The translations under genes and the position numbers were made by a program. A stretch of 64,000 nt of DNA from Buddleja alternifolia. Taxonomy: Eukaryota > Streptophyta > Magnoliopsida > Lamiales > Scrophulariaceae. The stretch's first letter is position 1. Each line of letters begins with the position of its first letter. Where the stretch lies: NCBI GenBank assembly GCA_019426215.1, contig CM033393.1, positions 9,830,046 to 9,894,045 of the forward strand, written 5' to 3'. The notes under the pieces are model-generated. The model ran no database searches, was not told the DNA's origin, and saw only the letters and a program-made list of their open reading frames with translations. Positions 10,301 to 21,298 of the stretch are shown here, piece after piece.

Positions 10301-13131
10301 TGCCACCAAAGAAACCTACTAACAATAGACTCTACTAATTAATTAACTCGGAACATAAAATAAAATTAAACAGCCTTAATAACACGCCTTATCTGCTCCT
10401 TCTTCTGCTCATAAATCTGCTCCACAACAACTTCTTCCCCCTTAAAATCAACCTTGCCCCAAGGTTGAAGTATCTTTAGCCGCTGATTTGACGTCACAAT
10501 CCGGCGGACGAGGGCTTATAGGTGGAGCCCAATTGGAAGCGAAGGTCTGACTCGATGTTTTGCGGCATATGCATGGCAGATCCCAAATTATTCGAGCCAA
10601 AAAAGTATTTTGCTACGAATGTTTTCCTTCATCCCGTGCATAAAATAGCCCATGTAGTGGGCGTCTGTCAAGCCCGGAACTTGATTTGCCATTTGTACGA
10701 ATTAATTCACATAGTTGGTTCCACCAACTCCGTTTGTCTCTCGGTGGCCAGACGCTCATACGAGCTTCCGGAATAACGGTCATCAAAGTGCCGTGATCGC
10801 CTGAGAAAACTTGAGCCAAGTAGTGTTTGGCTTACAAATTCTCAACCAACGAAACCAATGCAAAGTAGACCCCTCCATTGCTACCATGGCGAGTGGCACT
10901 TTCTGCTCCAATGGTGTGTTGTTATTCTCGAATTGTTGGTTGGCCCGTGCTAGCCAACTTATCGGGTCCGTACCATCAAAAGTGGGCAATTGCACCATTA
11001 CGGGTGCGACGACAGGCACAACAGGAACCTGCGCTGCCGGTAGGGCGACAGTCTCAACGGTGGCAGGTGGTGGATCGGTGGCAGTGGCCGACGCCGAGGC
11101 TGCCGAGGTGGCTGCGCCAGGTGGTGGCGCGCGTACATTGGGAGGGCCAATAGAATCTCGTCCATGTGTTCTCCAACGCATCCATTTGTGTGATCATACG
11201 CGTCTCCATACGCGTGTACTCTTCAATAAGCACCCTCAAAGCTTCTTCAACCTTGTCAACGCGTTGTTTATTAGTAGATTTGATGTTCGTCATCTTCATT
11301 GTGTGGGGATCCAGCCAGTCGAGCCAAATTGATGGAACATATTTTATTAAAACGATAAACCAACAAGAATAAATTCTTGCCTCTACAAACTGAAGTTTGC
11401 CCCAAGCTTAAAGATCTTTCCACATTAAAATTCTGAATGAATGAAAATATAAGGATTCCTATTTATACTACTACTCAAAACCTAAAGAAAAATTGCCACC
11501 AAAGAAACCTTCTAACAATCAGACTCTACTAAATAATTAACTCAAAACATAAAATCGAAATTAAACAGCCTTATTATCATGCCTAATCAGCTCCTTCTGC
11601 TTATAAATCTGCCCCACAACGGGTCTACTATTCTCTGAGTTGCTGAACTCTTTATCTTCTTGGCATGCTTGTAATGATTGAACTTATATTATAATCTGAA
11701 TTAATAGAGATAAGTATCTATTATATGAAATGAAGCTCCTAATTAAGTCGAATAAGTGCAATATTTTTGGTTCTTTTTCTGCCATCTTAATTGTTTCTTT
11801 TTTATCAGATGTATAAACAAGGATTCTTTAAGTTAAATCTATTGACCATAACTGTCTTCTATGAACATATTGAAGACTTAATTTTCTCCATTTATTTGCT
11901 AACCAAAGTTGAAGCTTAATTAATTGTTGTACCTGTCCCATAATCTGTGGGGTGGATATATGCTCAGAGCTAATTCTGAAACCATCTGAATTTCTGAACC
12001 CATGGTTATGGATTAATACCTGACACGATAAACAATTATAAGAGCAGTTCTTGGGCATATATGAAGGCATCTATAAAATTAACAGTAACCTTTTATTATC
12101 AAAGGTTATTTTACTAGTAGCCCGAAGTTGTGAAAACACCCTTTACCCACTTTGCTCTCTCTCTCTCTCATTTTGTTGGTCAATACGTAGTACCCACACC
12201 ATCAGTTATTCTCAGGTCTCAAATGTTCCTTTTAAATATAGCCGCTTTGCCCCCAAAAAGAATCCAGCTCATTAAATATTTTAATTTGACCAAGTTACAT
12301 TACAAAACGTAGAAGTTGTCTATTCTGATACTGTTTTGATGATTTTTCATCTAAAACTTTTCTAGATGGTAATTATTTAAATTCTGGGGCCATTTCACGC
12401 TACCAATACCCATTACTTATACCTTTCAGACAAAGAAATTTTTCAAAGGGATTGGATTTCCAGCAGATGTGAAATACATAGATCCCACATACATGATCCG
12501 TGCCTGCCGTGCAAATGCATCAGATGGAATTCTCTGCACTGTTCTTGGACAAAATGCTGTAAGTCCTTTTCAAACTCTTGAGATTAGCTTTTGGCTTCTT
12601 TTATGCACATGTTGAATTTAAAAGCTATTCCTTGTTTAAAAGATAGTAGGGATAATTATATGCACACCCCCTCACTTGTTGGGTAATTACCACGAAGTCC
12701 CCCGAGGTTTTGTAATTCCCAAGACTGCCATGTCAGAAGAGAAACACATGGTGTGGAATTATAATATGTTGTTTTATTGACAGATTGTGAAATTGTAATC
12801 CCGACAAAGGTAGTTATGGTAATTTCTCAAATATTGAGATGTTTTTACGCAGAGGGTGTCTATGTAATTTATCCTAGCTAACGAAACATTATACTTTAGT
12901 AATCTTGTCTTGACCCAGAGACTAAAATAACAATTACTTAATCAACATAAACAAATGTTTTGGCAGGTCCATGGTGCATTCGCGGGGTACAGTGGAATCA
13001 CCGTGGGAATATGCAATACTCATTACGTCTATTTCCCAATTCCTCAAGTCATCGCAGAGCCCAAGGTTGTTGACCCTAACAGCCGTATGTGGCATCGTTG
13101 CTTAACATCAACAGGCCAACCAGATTTCTAA
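4371..13131 (+). CDS. PFK5: ATP-dependent 6-phosphofructokinase 5, chloroplastic
   Basis: Phosphorylates fructose 6-phosphate to fructose 1,6-bisphosphate with ATP in the plastid (glycolysis/starch breakdown). Exons: 4371-4669, 5081-5171, 6344-6417, 6584-6695, 7121-7216, 7835-7936, 8029-8103, 8464-8604, 8756-8872, 8957-9061, 9966-10046, 12430-12558, 12967-13131. All introns are GT-AG and the joins give 528 residues with no internal stop, near the length known for Arabidopsis PFK5. Residues 1 to about 50 look like a transit peptide (Ser/Ala/Arg-rich, few acids). PFK motifs in order: GGLCPGLND 180-188, [11 protein letters not shown] 237-247, GGNGTHAGA 269-277 (N where many PFKs have D), PKTIDND 297-303 with catalytic-type D301, MGR 344-346, PE 368-369 and YIDPTYMIR 447-455. 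Cys144 and Cys149 sit at the C-x4-C pair linked to thioredoxin control in Arabidopsis PFK5. Intron 11 (2.4 kb) holds a retroelement, intron 12 a MITE. Confidence 0.95.
6821..6872 (+). repeat. 26-bp tandem duplication in PFK5 intron 4
   Basis: Two adjacent identical 26-bp units, each beginning CACAGCTATGCTCCCTAAGC. Confidence 0.9.
7697..7734 (+). repeat. 19-bp tandem duplication in PFK5 intron 5
   Basis: TAAATCCAATCTTAAAAG(T/C) occurs twice in direct succession, with one difference at the last base. Confidence 0.85.
10127..10429 (-). repeat. 3' LTR of the intron-11 element
   Basis: Aligns along its length with 11330-11621. On the minus strand it begins TGTTGTGGAGCAG next to the polypurine tract. 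Confidence 0.8.
10783..11299 (-). pseudogene. Ty3/gypsy Gag N-terminal fragment, frameshifted
   Basis: Two overlapping minus-strand frames form one broken gag. The first (from 11299) starts [20 protein letters not shown], a charged helical start. The second (ending 10783) has a Pro/Ala-rich linker and then [20 protein letters not shown], and shortly after it [12 protein letters not shown], the pattern of the plant gypsy Gag domain. A frameshift lies near 11160-11180. Sequence beyond the Gag core is lost. It is part of the intron-11 element, so it is not a host exon. Confidence 0.75.
11330..11621 (-). repeat. 5' LTR of the intron-11 element
   Basis: Paired with 10127-10429. The right end abuts target-site copy GGTCT at 11622-11626. 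The primer site next to its left edge is degraded, so its tRNA cannot be assigned. Confidence 0.8.
12647..12876. mobile_element. MITE in PFK5 intron 12
   Basis: Ends are imperfect inverted repeats of about 25 bp: left TAGGGATAATTATATGCACA, right (minus strand) TAGGATAAATTACATAGACA. The segment is 230 bp with no frame. The target duplication is unclear, so the superfamily is not assigned. A related end-like sequence occurs at about 38660-38690. Confidence 0.6.
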
Positions 13132-13520
13132 ACTAGAAGAATGGTGGTAAGTCATTTATTCTCGAGGAACATTGCTATTTAATATTGTAGACTAGATGAA
13201 AGGGTAACGGGTCTCATGAGATCTCTTGCTGAGCCTGTTTACACACAGTTGTTCGAGTTCTTCCCATATTTTTTCGAGTGTATAGTATACGCATTGCGAT
13301 TCAGCAATGCCGTGTGGGTAATAAACTTGCTTACAGACTGAGAAAAAGCATTTTTATGACTATAAAAAGAGAAAATCAAGTTAAGAATAACCTTAGCAGT
13401 TAGCATTACTGATTGGGGTTGTTATAGCTGTTGTATCGAAGAAAAATTATGCAACTCTGGAATTCCCCTGTTCCTATGTAGAACTAGTTTCTGCTTAAAT
13501 AAATAAACCCTTGCTTTTAG
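13132..13520 (+). other. Presumed 3' UTR of PFK5
   Basis: Follows the TAA stop. AATAAA-type signals occur at about 13319-13325 (AATAAAC) and 13498-13508 (AATAAATAAA). Which one is used cannot be seen from the sequence. Confidence 0.4.
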
Positions 13521-13655
13521 TAGTTTTTCATTCATATCTCTCTGTGGATTACTCTACATTTGGTTGTGGAATAATATTCGTGTTTATTTTTCTCACATAG
13601 TGAACAGTTGTACGTGCCATCTATAGTGAGAATGGCTCAAGTCAATGTTTATGGA

Positions 13656-13872
13656 GCTTGTCTTTAGGGAGTCGGTCTTAAAGTTTGTGGATTTACGAGT
13701 TTTGATTATCTTTAATAAGCTTTAGCTCTAGCTTTAACACTGTTCTGTTCACAGATGATTCAGTACGAACTTGTCTTTAGAGAGTTGGCCTTAAACTTTC
13801 GCGGATTGACGAGTTTTGATTATTTTTCTTAAGCTCTAGCTCCAGTTTAACACCATGTTTTGTTCAAGGATG
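13656..13872 (+). repeat. Diverged tandem duplication, about 110-bp unit
   Basis: 13656-13767 and 13768-13872 align along their length. They share CTTGTCTTTAG(G/A)GAGT, then ACGAGTTTTGATTAT, then AAGCT(T/C)TAGCTC, with scattered substitutions. Non-coding. Confidence 0.7.
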
Positions 13873-15371
13873 GTTCGAGAATTTTGTGTGAGGAAAAATA
13901 TTAAAGAAATGCAAATATTTCAATTTTGTTTGATTGTCTAGAGACGATGAGAAAACATTGAGGAATGAGGATAGTAATGTTGAGGAGCGGGTGATAGTTG
14001 CTTTGGAGTTTGAGATCCGAGAAAATAAATATTTATTGTGCCTTTCTCTAGTTTTTCTCAAATTTGTGAGGAAAACGAGTTTTCTCCAATTACATGGTAA
14101 TTTCTCTCAAATTTTATTTTCCATAGTTTTTCCTAGCAACTTAACGAACGAAAATTCTATCCCCTGCCCTTTTTATACTTTATTTTTCGCCCTGCTTCTT
14201 GTAGAAACCAGGGTGTAAGTGATCTTGAGATTCTAGTTAAGTATAAAAATAAATTCTTAAACTCAAGTAGAATTGAAAAAAAAAGAAAAAGAAAATCTAA
14301 CCAATTAAAGAGTACATATGAACAAAACTCATTTTGTATATGCCCACCCAAAAATCAATAAGAGCTCACGATGTCAACAATGCGTGTAGCATAAGAACAA
14401 AACTCATTTCGTGCAGTTAATGAAAAACACCGTAGCATTGGCATTTTCGAACCCCCGTCAGAGATGACAGCTTATATTTTTACCACCTGTCATTTTTTTA
14501 TTTTTTTTGCCCGGAATTTGGTTATGTCAGCGGAAAAAAAGATGCGATAACCCCATTTTGCCCCTGGATCGAGTATGACCATACGTGTTCAGAGTTTACA
14601 TGACGAAAATACTCTTAGAAGATATAAATGATTACATAATAACACATGGGGTGCTTATATAAAAATCTGACTAATTGAAGTTGTTTGTCTTTTCAAGTAT
14701 ATATGCTTTATATTAAATTTAGCTTATTCATTTTTTTTTACTAAATAGCTATTATTGTTAGAACTAAAAGGGAATTAATAAAATAAGTAATAATAATTAA
14801 TCTTAATTACTTTAAATATTCAAATAATTAGTTAATAATGTAATATTTATTATTTAATACTTTTAACCATTTAAATAATAAGATGATTACTTCAATAATC
14901 AATTAAGTAATCTTTTGTTTGAATAATGGTAGTTAAATTAAAAGAGTAGTAATTAAATAAGTATTTAACTATAATCAAATAACTTTTAACTAACAATACA
15001 TTATATTTTGTGGTAATTATATTAAAAGTTTTATTTAATGATAATACTTGAAAGATTAATTATAATTAAATAACACTAATTTTTTATTAATGATAGTCAG
15101 AATATAACATTTTATTATTCATTTTTTTAGACCAAAAAGTTTATTAATGACAACAAATATATATATCACCATTTACAAAATTTAAAAGTTATAAATAAAA
15201 TTAATTTTCTTTTATTTTTTTCATACTTTTTCATTTATTGATAACAATGAAAACAAAAATATCATAATTTTTTTTGAGCTCATATTCTTTATTTATTAAA
15301 TATTTTTCCATTTTTTCCCCTCATTCTTCACTATATCTCAAACCCTTACACTTGCTCCTCCTTTGTCCCTT
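13873..15371. other. AT-rich intergenic DNA
   Basis: The stretch between the PFK5 flank and the MITE at 15381 contains only short chance frames, long A/T runs (especially 14740-15300) and no domain or RNA gene that I recognise. Confidence 0.5.
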
Positions 15372-15380
15372 GCCTAAACT

Positions 15381-15558
15381 CAGAGCGGATTTTCTATCGC
15401 ATAATGATGTACCATAATGGTGTCACATCATTGTGGGATTGACAAGTATTTATTTATTTAAATTATTATTGGCAGTTTATTTTTAAACAGACACTTGTCG
15501 ATCTGACAATAATGTGACACTATTGTGGTACATCATTGTTTGTAGAAGATCCGCTCTG
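15381..15558. mobile_element. MITE with ~66-bp TIRs and 9-bp TSD (Mutator-like)
   Basis: Almost the entire 178-bp element is two inverted arms. The left arm begins CAGAGCGGATTTTCTA and the right arm (minus strand) CAGAGCGGATCTTCTA, and both run inward to ACAAGT. Flanks GCCTAAACT (15372-15380) and GCCTAAAAT (15559-15567) form a 9-bp duplication with one change, which favours the Mutator superfamily over hAT. Confidence 0.8.
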
Positions 15559-15567
15559 GCCTAAAAT

Positions 15568-15854
15568 AACCCCTCCTTCTTGCTCACCTTACAAAACCTA
15601 GCCCCCTAACCCAACCACATTCATTGCTGGTTGTCGCCATTGTCGTCACCAGAACAAGCCGACCATGTCGCCTTCACCAAACAATGTTGTCCCAAACTGA
15701 GCCGCCACCTTAAAACGCTACCATACACCACCACACAAGCTTTCGTCGTTGCCCACAACACCTATCACCCCAAAACCGCTGCCCCCACCTCTTGTCCCTC
15801 TAAAATCACCGCTGCCAACACGGACTTCCAGATCTCCGCTCCTCCACCCCCTTG
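15568..15854 (+). other. Pro/Thr-rich low-complexity frame, not a recognised gene
   Basis: A 79-codon open frame (15631-15870) is C-rich, encodes Pro/Thr/Ala-rich residues without a domain, and runs into the CACTA-like element. Similar CCACC-rich sequence resumes at 16252-16311, and the whole is split again by element A. It may be a captured or chance C-rich tract. Confidence 0.35.
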
Positions 15855-16251
15855 CACTACAGGAACATAATTATTGTCATTAAAAAACATATGTCAGGGT
15901 TTGAAGTCGTGGTCTATAGCGGTTTAACCCCGCGACTAACTTGGTTGTGATAGAAGTTTCATATTACTATGCTGATGTTAGCCATGATGGAATGCTAATT
16001 ATTTTAAGTTCTAACTATCCGTCGTGGAGCAGATTAATGATATTCTAGCATTTTACAATGGATGAAAAGTCATAGTCTTTGCAATAAATAAACTATTGAA
16101 AATGACTATAAGTTGTGGGCAATATTTTGGCCATGCTTATAATACAACGGCTAAAATAGAGGAGAAGCTGTGGTTAATCATTATTTACCACGCCAAATGG
16201 TCTTTTGACCATGACTAATTGACATGGGCAAAATTTCAATTTCTTGTATTG
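15855..16251. mobile_element. Small CACTA-like element
   Basis: The left end is CACTACAGGAAC and the right end (minus strand) CAATACAAGAAATTG, close to the CACTACAAGAAA terminus of CACTA elements. Subterminal GTCGTGG, CCGTCGTGG and GACCATGACTAATTG blocks fit the repeated short motifs of this class. At 397 bp it has no transposase. A 3-bp target duplication is not evident, so the exact borders or class remain open. Confidence 0.55.
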
Positions 16252-16311
16252 TCACCCCGAAACCTCTGCCACCAACACCAACCTCCAGATAGCGTCGCCG
16301 CCACCAGTTCT

Positions 16312-18022
16312 TGTCAGGAATATGCTCTCGAATGCTAGGAGGATAGATTGTAATAGGGCATAAAACAATGTAATCGTATTATTAATTAAAACCTATACTT
16401 AAAGGCATCTTTGGTTATTACTTGTTTTTGGTTATTACTTGTTTTATTGCATTCGTATAAATATGTAATTAACGGAAGGCCCAAGTACGCAAGAGTAGAC
16501 TTTCCATTCCTTATGTGATAATGGAAACAACACTGGAAAGGTTAAATACTTGCATACTAAATATAGTTCGCAAGTTATGTAATCTCAATAGGGCGTTGAG
16601 AATTACTTACGACTTGTATGGTAAGAGCTCTAGTGGCGATAAGTGTTGATCGTAGTGGGAGCTAACACCATGAGGACATTGAAGGAGATCAATGTGCTTG
16701 AACATGACTCACATCAATTTCGTCACATGGGTTTTTCACTCGCTGACAGTCAATGATGAAATTGATATAAGATGTAAGTTGTGATGAACCCTCGACTTGA
16801 GAGATTGAGTTGGAGATGTACTTGTGACATTAGGTTTGTCATTAGAGTGGTTAGATTCAGATTGCCCTTGGGTGGAGTCGAGCTCGAACTGCGATCTAAT
16901 GCACAAGTAGCAGTCTCAACTAAGTACCAAGAAAGGATTTACTCTCTCGTAGGTGAACGAGTAGTTATCACTTAATTATTTATGAGCAAGTGAGATCTAA
17001 AGTCTTTGGCCAAAGCGATGAGCGTTTCTGTAATAGGAAACTATAGTGATCTCGACTTACTATAAATAGAAAGTAAAGATGAGTTAAAGATTTGACATTT
17101 ACCATGGTCTATACTCATCGGTGATATAAGAGTAAAAGGGTTTGCGATCACAGAATAATCACGTCGGAAAATGTTGATAGAATGATCCTAATCATTCATT
17201 CTTATTTGGATTACGGCGTGGGCTGTGAAGCAGGCTACGGGGAACCACCTTTGGAATTCTCCAATTGTCAAATAAGACGAACCTAAAAGTGTCACGCTTA
17301 AAAATGGAAACGATGAAAAAAAATGATGGAGTATTTTTGTAGTATAATATTTAGTATTAGATACTTAATAATATTTATTTATGTGATAAATAAATAAATT
17401 ATTTTGAATAATGTATTATTAAATATTAATATATAAATATTTATTTCTTAGAGAAATTATATTTTAGTATTATTATTTATTATTAAATTTATTCTATTCA
17501 TTTAATTGGATTAAATTAAAGGAATAAATAAGATCTGCTGCACCTACGGATGCACAATAGGGGGCGGCGGCCATAGGCCTTAAAAAGAAGCCCATATGGG
17601 CTTGTGAAACCCATGTCTTTTGTTCACTTAATATAAATACATAGTAGTTGTATTTTTATCTCATAAGTTCATGTGTTGAACAAAAAACCTAACTCTTAAG
17701 AATACTGCAGAGAAAGAAAAAGAAAAACTCTCTCCCCTCCCACTATAATAGCCGCCCCATTGAGGTAGAGAAAGGAGGCTTTTTCTTCCATCAATTCCGG
17801 CGTACGATTTAGAGGTAGAATATTTGTGCTACTTGGATCAAAATCAACCGTCGATTCATGATTTGGAAGATTGAAGGGTACGATAATCACGCTACAACAA
17901 GTGACTTTTATCCTTATTTTCATATACGTTGTTGTTTACAACTAGACTTCCGTAGATCCTGTTTGGGAATAAAAAAAATTCGTTGTACCGCTTCCGCTGT
18001 TTTGATATAATTATTCCCAACA
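16312..18022 (+). repeat. 5' LTR of element A
   Basis: Begins TGTCAGGAATATG and ends TTCCCAACA, directly before the primer site. Its second half (from about 17224) aligns with the remaining 3' LTR at 36207-36850 and 38273-38356. Contains TATAAATA at 17632-17639, a plausible LTR promoter TATA box, and the palindrome CTTTGGCCAAAG at 17004-17015. Confidence 0.85.
17632..17639 (+). promoter_or_regulatory. Putative TATA box of element A LTR
   Basis: TATAAATA about 390 bp before the LTR end; the equivalent site is retained in the 3' LTR near 36617. Assignment is by motif and position only. Confidence 0.4.
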
Positions 18023-18023
18023 G

Positions 18024-18035
18024 TGGTATCAGAGC
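18024..18035 (+). other. Primer binding site of element A (tRNA-iMet)
   Basis: TGGTATCAGAGC starts one base after the LTR end and is the standard initiator-Met tRNA primer site of plant copia elements. Confidence 0.9.
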
Positions 18036-19525
18036 CATACCAAGGGGTCGATGTATATGAATTTAGTGGGTGATTATGTGTGTTGGCATGTTTTACCGCT
18101 TTTCGATTGCATGAACAATATGAAGATTCAATGTGTTTTTATTTTTTCGAGGTTTAGATCTATTTTGATTCATTTTAAACCTTTTCGAAATTGTTTTTGA
18201 TGTTTAAAATTATTGGGTATTGCATGAAAAAGTTGGGGTTCGAAAACCCCGTTGAAATCGGGTTGGAAAACCCGCCACGGGAGGGTGGCGGGGCTGCGCA
18301 GTTGCTGCACAGCAGCTCTAATGGGCTGCCGCGCAGCAGCCCTAATGGAATTAAGGCTTGCTGCTGAAGCCCAATCCTTCGAGGATTGGGCCGCACAGCA
18401 GCAACCCAATCCCTTTGAGGATTGGGCAGCCCAAGCCCAGGCGGGTCGGACCCGACCCGGTCAGACCCGGCCCGACAAATTTAAAAAATAACTTTTTTTT
18501 TAATTGAGTAGTTATTTTAAATATAATTTTATTTTGGAATTGAAATTAGATTTTATTTCTAAAATGAAAATTAATTTGAAAATGATATTCACTTTCATGC
18601 AATTTTAGGTTCAATATTAAAAGTGTGACTTTTTATTTGAAACTATACAATGATTGGGAATCATTGTATAATTAAAATAGGATTTTAATGCTCAAGATAA
18701 ATTTAAGACCTCGGAATTATTTAACACTAAATTAAGAATTAGATTTTAATTCATGAATCAACATATGTATTTGTTTTGTTGCTTTCGATATAATATCATG
18801 TGTGACATGTTTAAATGATGGGGATACAATCCATGGCCTTAGGCTTTTCTGTAAGTGTATTTCTTTTATGGGTTGTAAAGGCCGATTTGAGCCTATGTAT
18901 TTTATATCTTTTATTAAAATGATGTATAGGTTGTTTAAAATCATTGTATTAATTAGAAAAAAATAGAACCCATGAAAAGGAGATACAAGAGAAGCACAAA
19001 GGAAACAAGAGGCGTTCAAGGAAGCTTAGTTGTAGGTCGTTTTTCTTCAATGATTAGGGCATTGGCTTGGCCTAATCTAGGAAACATAGTCCATGGGTTG
19101 TATGTTGTTAGCTTTCTAGGATTGCTTTATTTTGCTAGATCTATGTTTTTCGTGCTTTTAAAATGGATAATGTGCAAAGTGAGACCAATATAATCAAACC
19201 AATATTCTCCTAATATAATATACTAAGTTGTAAAGGATACGAGGTATCCCTCCCTCCACTGAACTTAAGAGACTCTTATTTTTCCTGACATATAGCTTTT
19301 CCCTTGTTCTGGGGGTTATATGCCAAGGTAGGATATGATCCTTTTCTTACGCGCATTTGATGCCTTTGGTCGAAGCAAATTTCTCCTCAAATACCAGCAT
19401 AAGGTTGAAAGGTGAAATTCAATTGTTAGACCAATGGAAAGTAGGTGGGCTAGCTTAGATGAATCATAAACCAAAATTATCGCATTGGTTGAGGTTTAGT
19501 GAATCATGGGAAAAAGATGATTGAA
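18036..19525 (+). other. Leader of element A, first part
   Basis: Untranslated leader between the primer site and gag. It resumes at 33689-33969 after element B. A GC-rich block at 18270-18480 carries stem-loops CCCAATCCTTCGAGGATTGG (18370 onward) and CCCAATCCCTTTGAGGATTG (18405 onward) and GGGTCGGACCC-type repeats. A downstream stretch (about 18820-18950) matches the leader of element G near 59120-59240. Short frames here (18252-18491, 18972-19193) are not credible genes. Confidence 0.6.
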
Positions 19526-19530
19526 CCATT

Positions 19531-21189
19531 TGTTAGGAATCCCGTACAGAAAAACAGAGAATTGCAGCGGAAGATTCGAGGATTCCTATCAGTAGATCAC
19601 AAAAATAGATCTGATGATTTTTTCATGGGTTTCGCGAAATTTAGAATAAATAAACATACCCTTTTGATTCGTTTATTGATTCTGCAGAACAGCAATCCTC
19701 CAAGGGCTCCTGTCTCTAAAGCTTCACGCGAAACGAGCCTTCCAAAGATCCCGAAACTCCTCCTTTTCTTGCTAGAGTGGACGGCTAGAGAGGAGAGAGG
19801 GGAGAGACTTCTTTTCTTTTTGTGTTGTGTAATCAAATTAGTTACCTTGTCACTTAGGGTTTTGTTCCACTGGAGGAGTCCTATTTAAACTCAACTAGCT
19901 GTGGAACAAGTTGGAGGCTACTCCAAGAAACCCTAGAGTGGCCGCCCCTTAGGGCTTTCTTTTGGACTGGGTGAGCTTTTAATTTGCTTGTGTAATTTCT
20001 AGCCCATCTGTATATATTGAAATTTAAATCCAATTTAAATATAATATATACTATTAATTAATTCCAATTAATTAATATACTAATTAAATAATTTAATCTA
20101 ATCTAATTAAATTAATTGATTTAATCTAATTAAATCAATCAGTCCATTTAATTCTTTCTAAAAGATTTACACAAAAAGATACATCCCGTTGGTTTCTTAT
20201 TGCGCGACTCTTTAGGTTCGTCTCAATTGGCAAAGGGAGGAATTACCTAAGGATGTGAGTGTCACCTAGCCAGACCCGTGGACTCACATCGTAACCCAAT
20301 TGAGTACGAAATGAATGAATCATTTTACGAACCTCTTGATCATAAATGTCGTATGAGTATAAGCCCTTCACTGACGTATCCCGGTCAAGTAAGAGTCATG
20401 GAAAATGTCAAACTCACTAAATTTGATACTGTGCATTAGATTATTGCATAATGAAATTACTAAACTACCCTCAATGTCCCACATGAGTTAGTTGTTTATG
20501 CTTTGGCCAAAGACTTATAACTTCATTAGCCTATAATCGCACAGGATACTTTCTCGTTTACTATCGAGACAATGAATCTCATCTTGGCGATCACTGATCA
20601 ACTGCTACTTTTCTTATTGATATCGCACTTCGAGGTCGACCCCACCGACGAGTGATATGGGCCTAACTACTCTGGTAACAGATCCAATAATACAAGCACA
20701 TTGATCATGAACCCTCAGGTCTAAGGCTCACACATACTATTATGATCAATAATCCAATCATTGACAGTCACTGAGTAAATACCCATGTGATCGGATTACT
20801 ACGAGCCGTGTTAGAATATGTCAATTCCATTGATATATCTATGATACTTGCTCCCACTATCCCTATAGTGTTCGACTGGCACTCATCGACAGAGCATGTG
20901 TCATACAAGTCGAATCTTAATGCCCAATCAAGATTCTTTGACTTGCGAACCCTTTTAAGTGATAAGGTGTAAGACTCTTCCCATGCCACGTCTTTATTAC
21001 ATAAAGGGCAAAGAGTCAAATCTTTATTCACATGGACTATATGTTCAATACTTATTTAGATGCAGTAAAGATTTATATGAACAAAATATAAATGCCTTTA
21101 TTAATTTCTTTTCAATAGTTTGTACAACATAATAAGATACCCCAATCTAACTATTTGTCCTCATTGGCATCTAGGGCATATACCTAACA
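19531..21189 (-). repeat. 3' LTR of element B
   Basis: Direct copy of 32014-33683 with few visible changes. Contains CTTTGGCCAAAG at 20501-20512. The frames inside it recur in the other LTR and are not genes. Confidence 0.9.
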
Positions 21190-21203
21190 ATCTCCCACTT
21201 GCA
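21190..21203 (-). other. Polypurine tract of element B
   Basis: On the minus strand a purine run with AAGTGGGAGATT lies immediately upstream of the 3' LTR, the usual plus-strand priming site of LTR elements. Confidence 0.7.
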
Positions 21204-21298
21204 CTTAATGTCAATCGCTTTGGTATCTTATACCCATCTTTTCAAGATGTTGCTCTAGCACCGCCTGCGCTAATGGCTTAGTGAGTGGGTCAGCTACG

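Larger units (their letters stand above)
10127..11621 (-). mobile_element. Internally deleted gypsy-like LTR retrotransposon in PFK5 intron 11
   Basis: Direct repeats of about 300 bp (10127-10429 and 11330-11621) flank a 900-bp interior, and the whole is bracketed by a perfect 5-bp duplication GGTCT (10122-10126, 11622-11626). Orientation is minus: the polypurine tract AAGGGGGAAGAAGT (minus strand) abuts the left LTR and gag-like coding starts next to the right LTR. Only the start of gag remains. Sequence near the left LTR probably derives from the end of pol and the rest is missing, so the element cannot move alone. The LTRs have visibly diverged, so it is not recent. It lies antisense within an intron and does not alter exons. 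Confidence 0.85.

Noticed and set aside
10811..11332. 173-codon plus-strand frame in PFK5 intron 11
   Set aside because: Antisense shadow of the gag fragment. The minus-strand frame has the Gag motif.
15631..15870. Host protein gene (79 codons)
   Set aside because: C-rich low complexity, no domain, and the frame crosses into the CACTA-like element.
20768..21031. 87-codon minus-strand frame repeated at 33264-33527
   Set aside because: Within both LTRs of element B; similarity reflects LTR identity, not a conserved protein.
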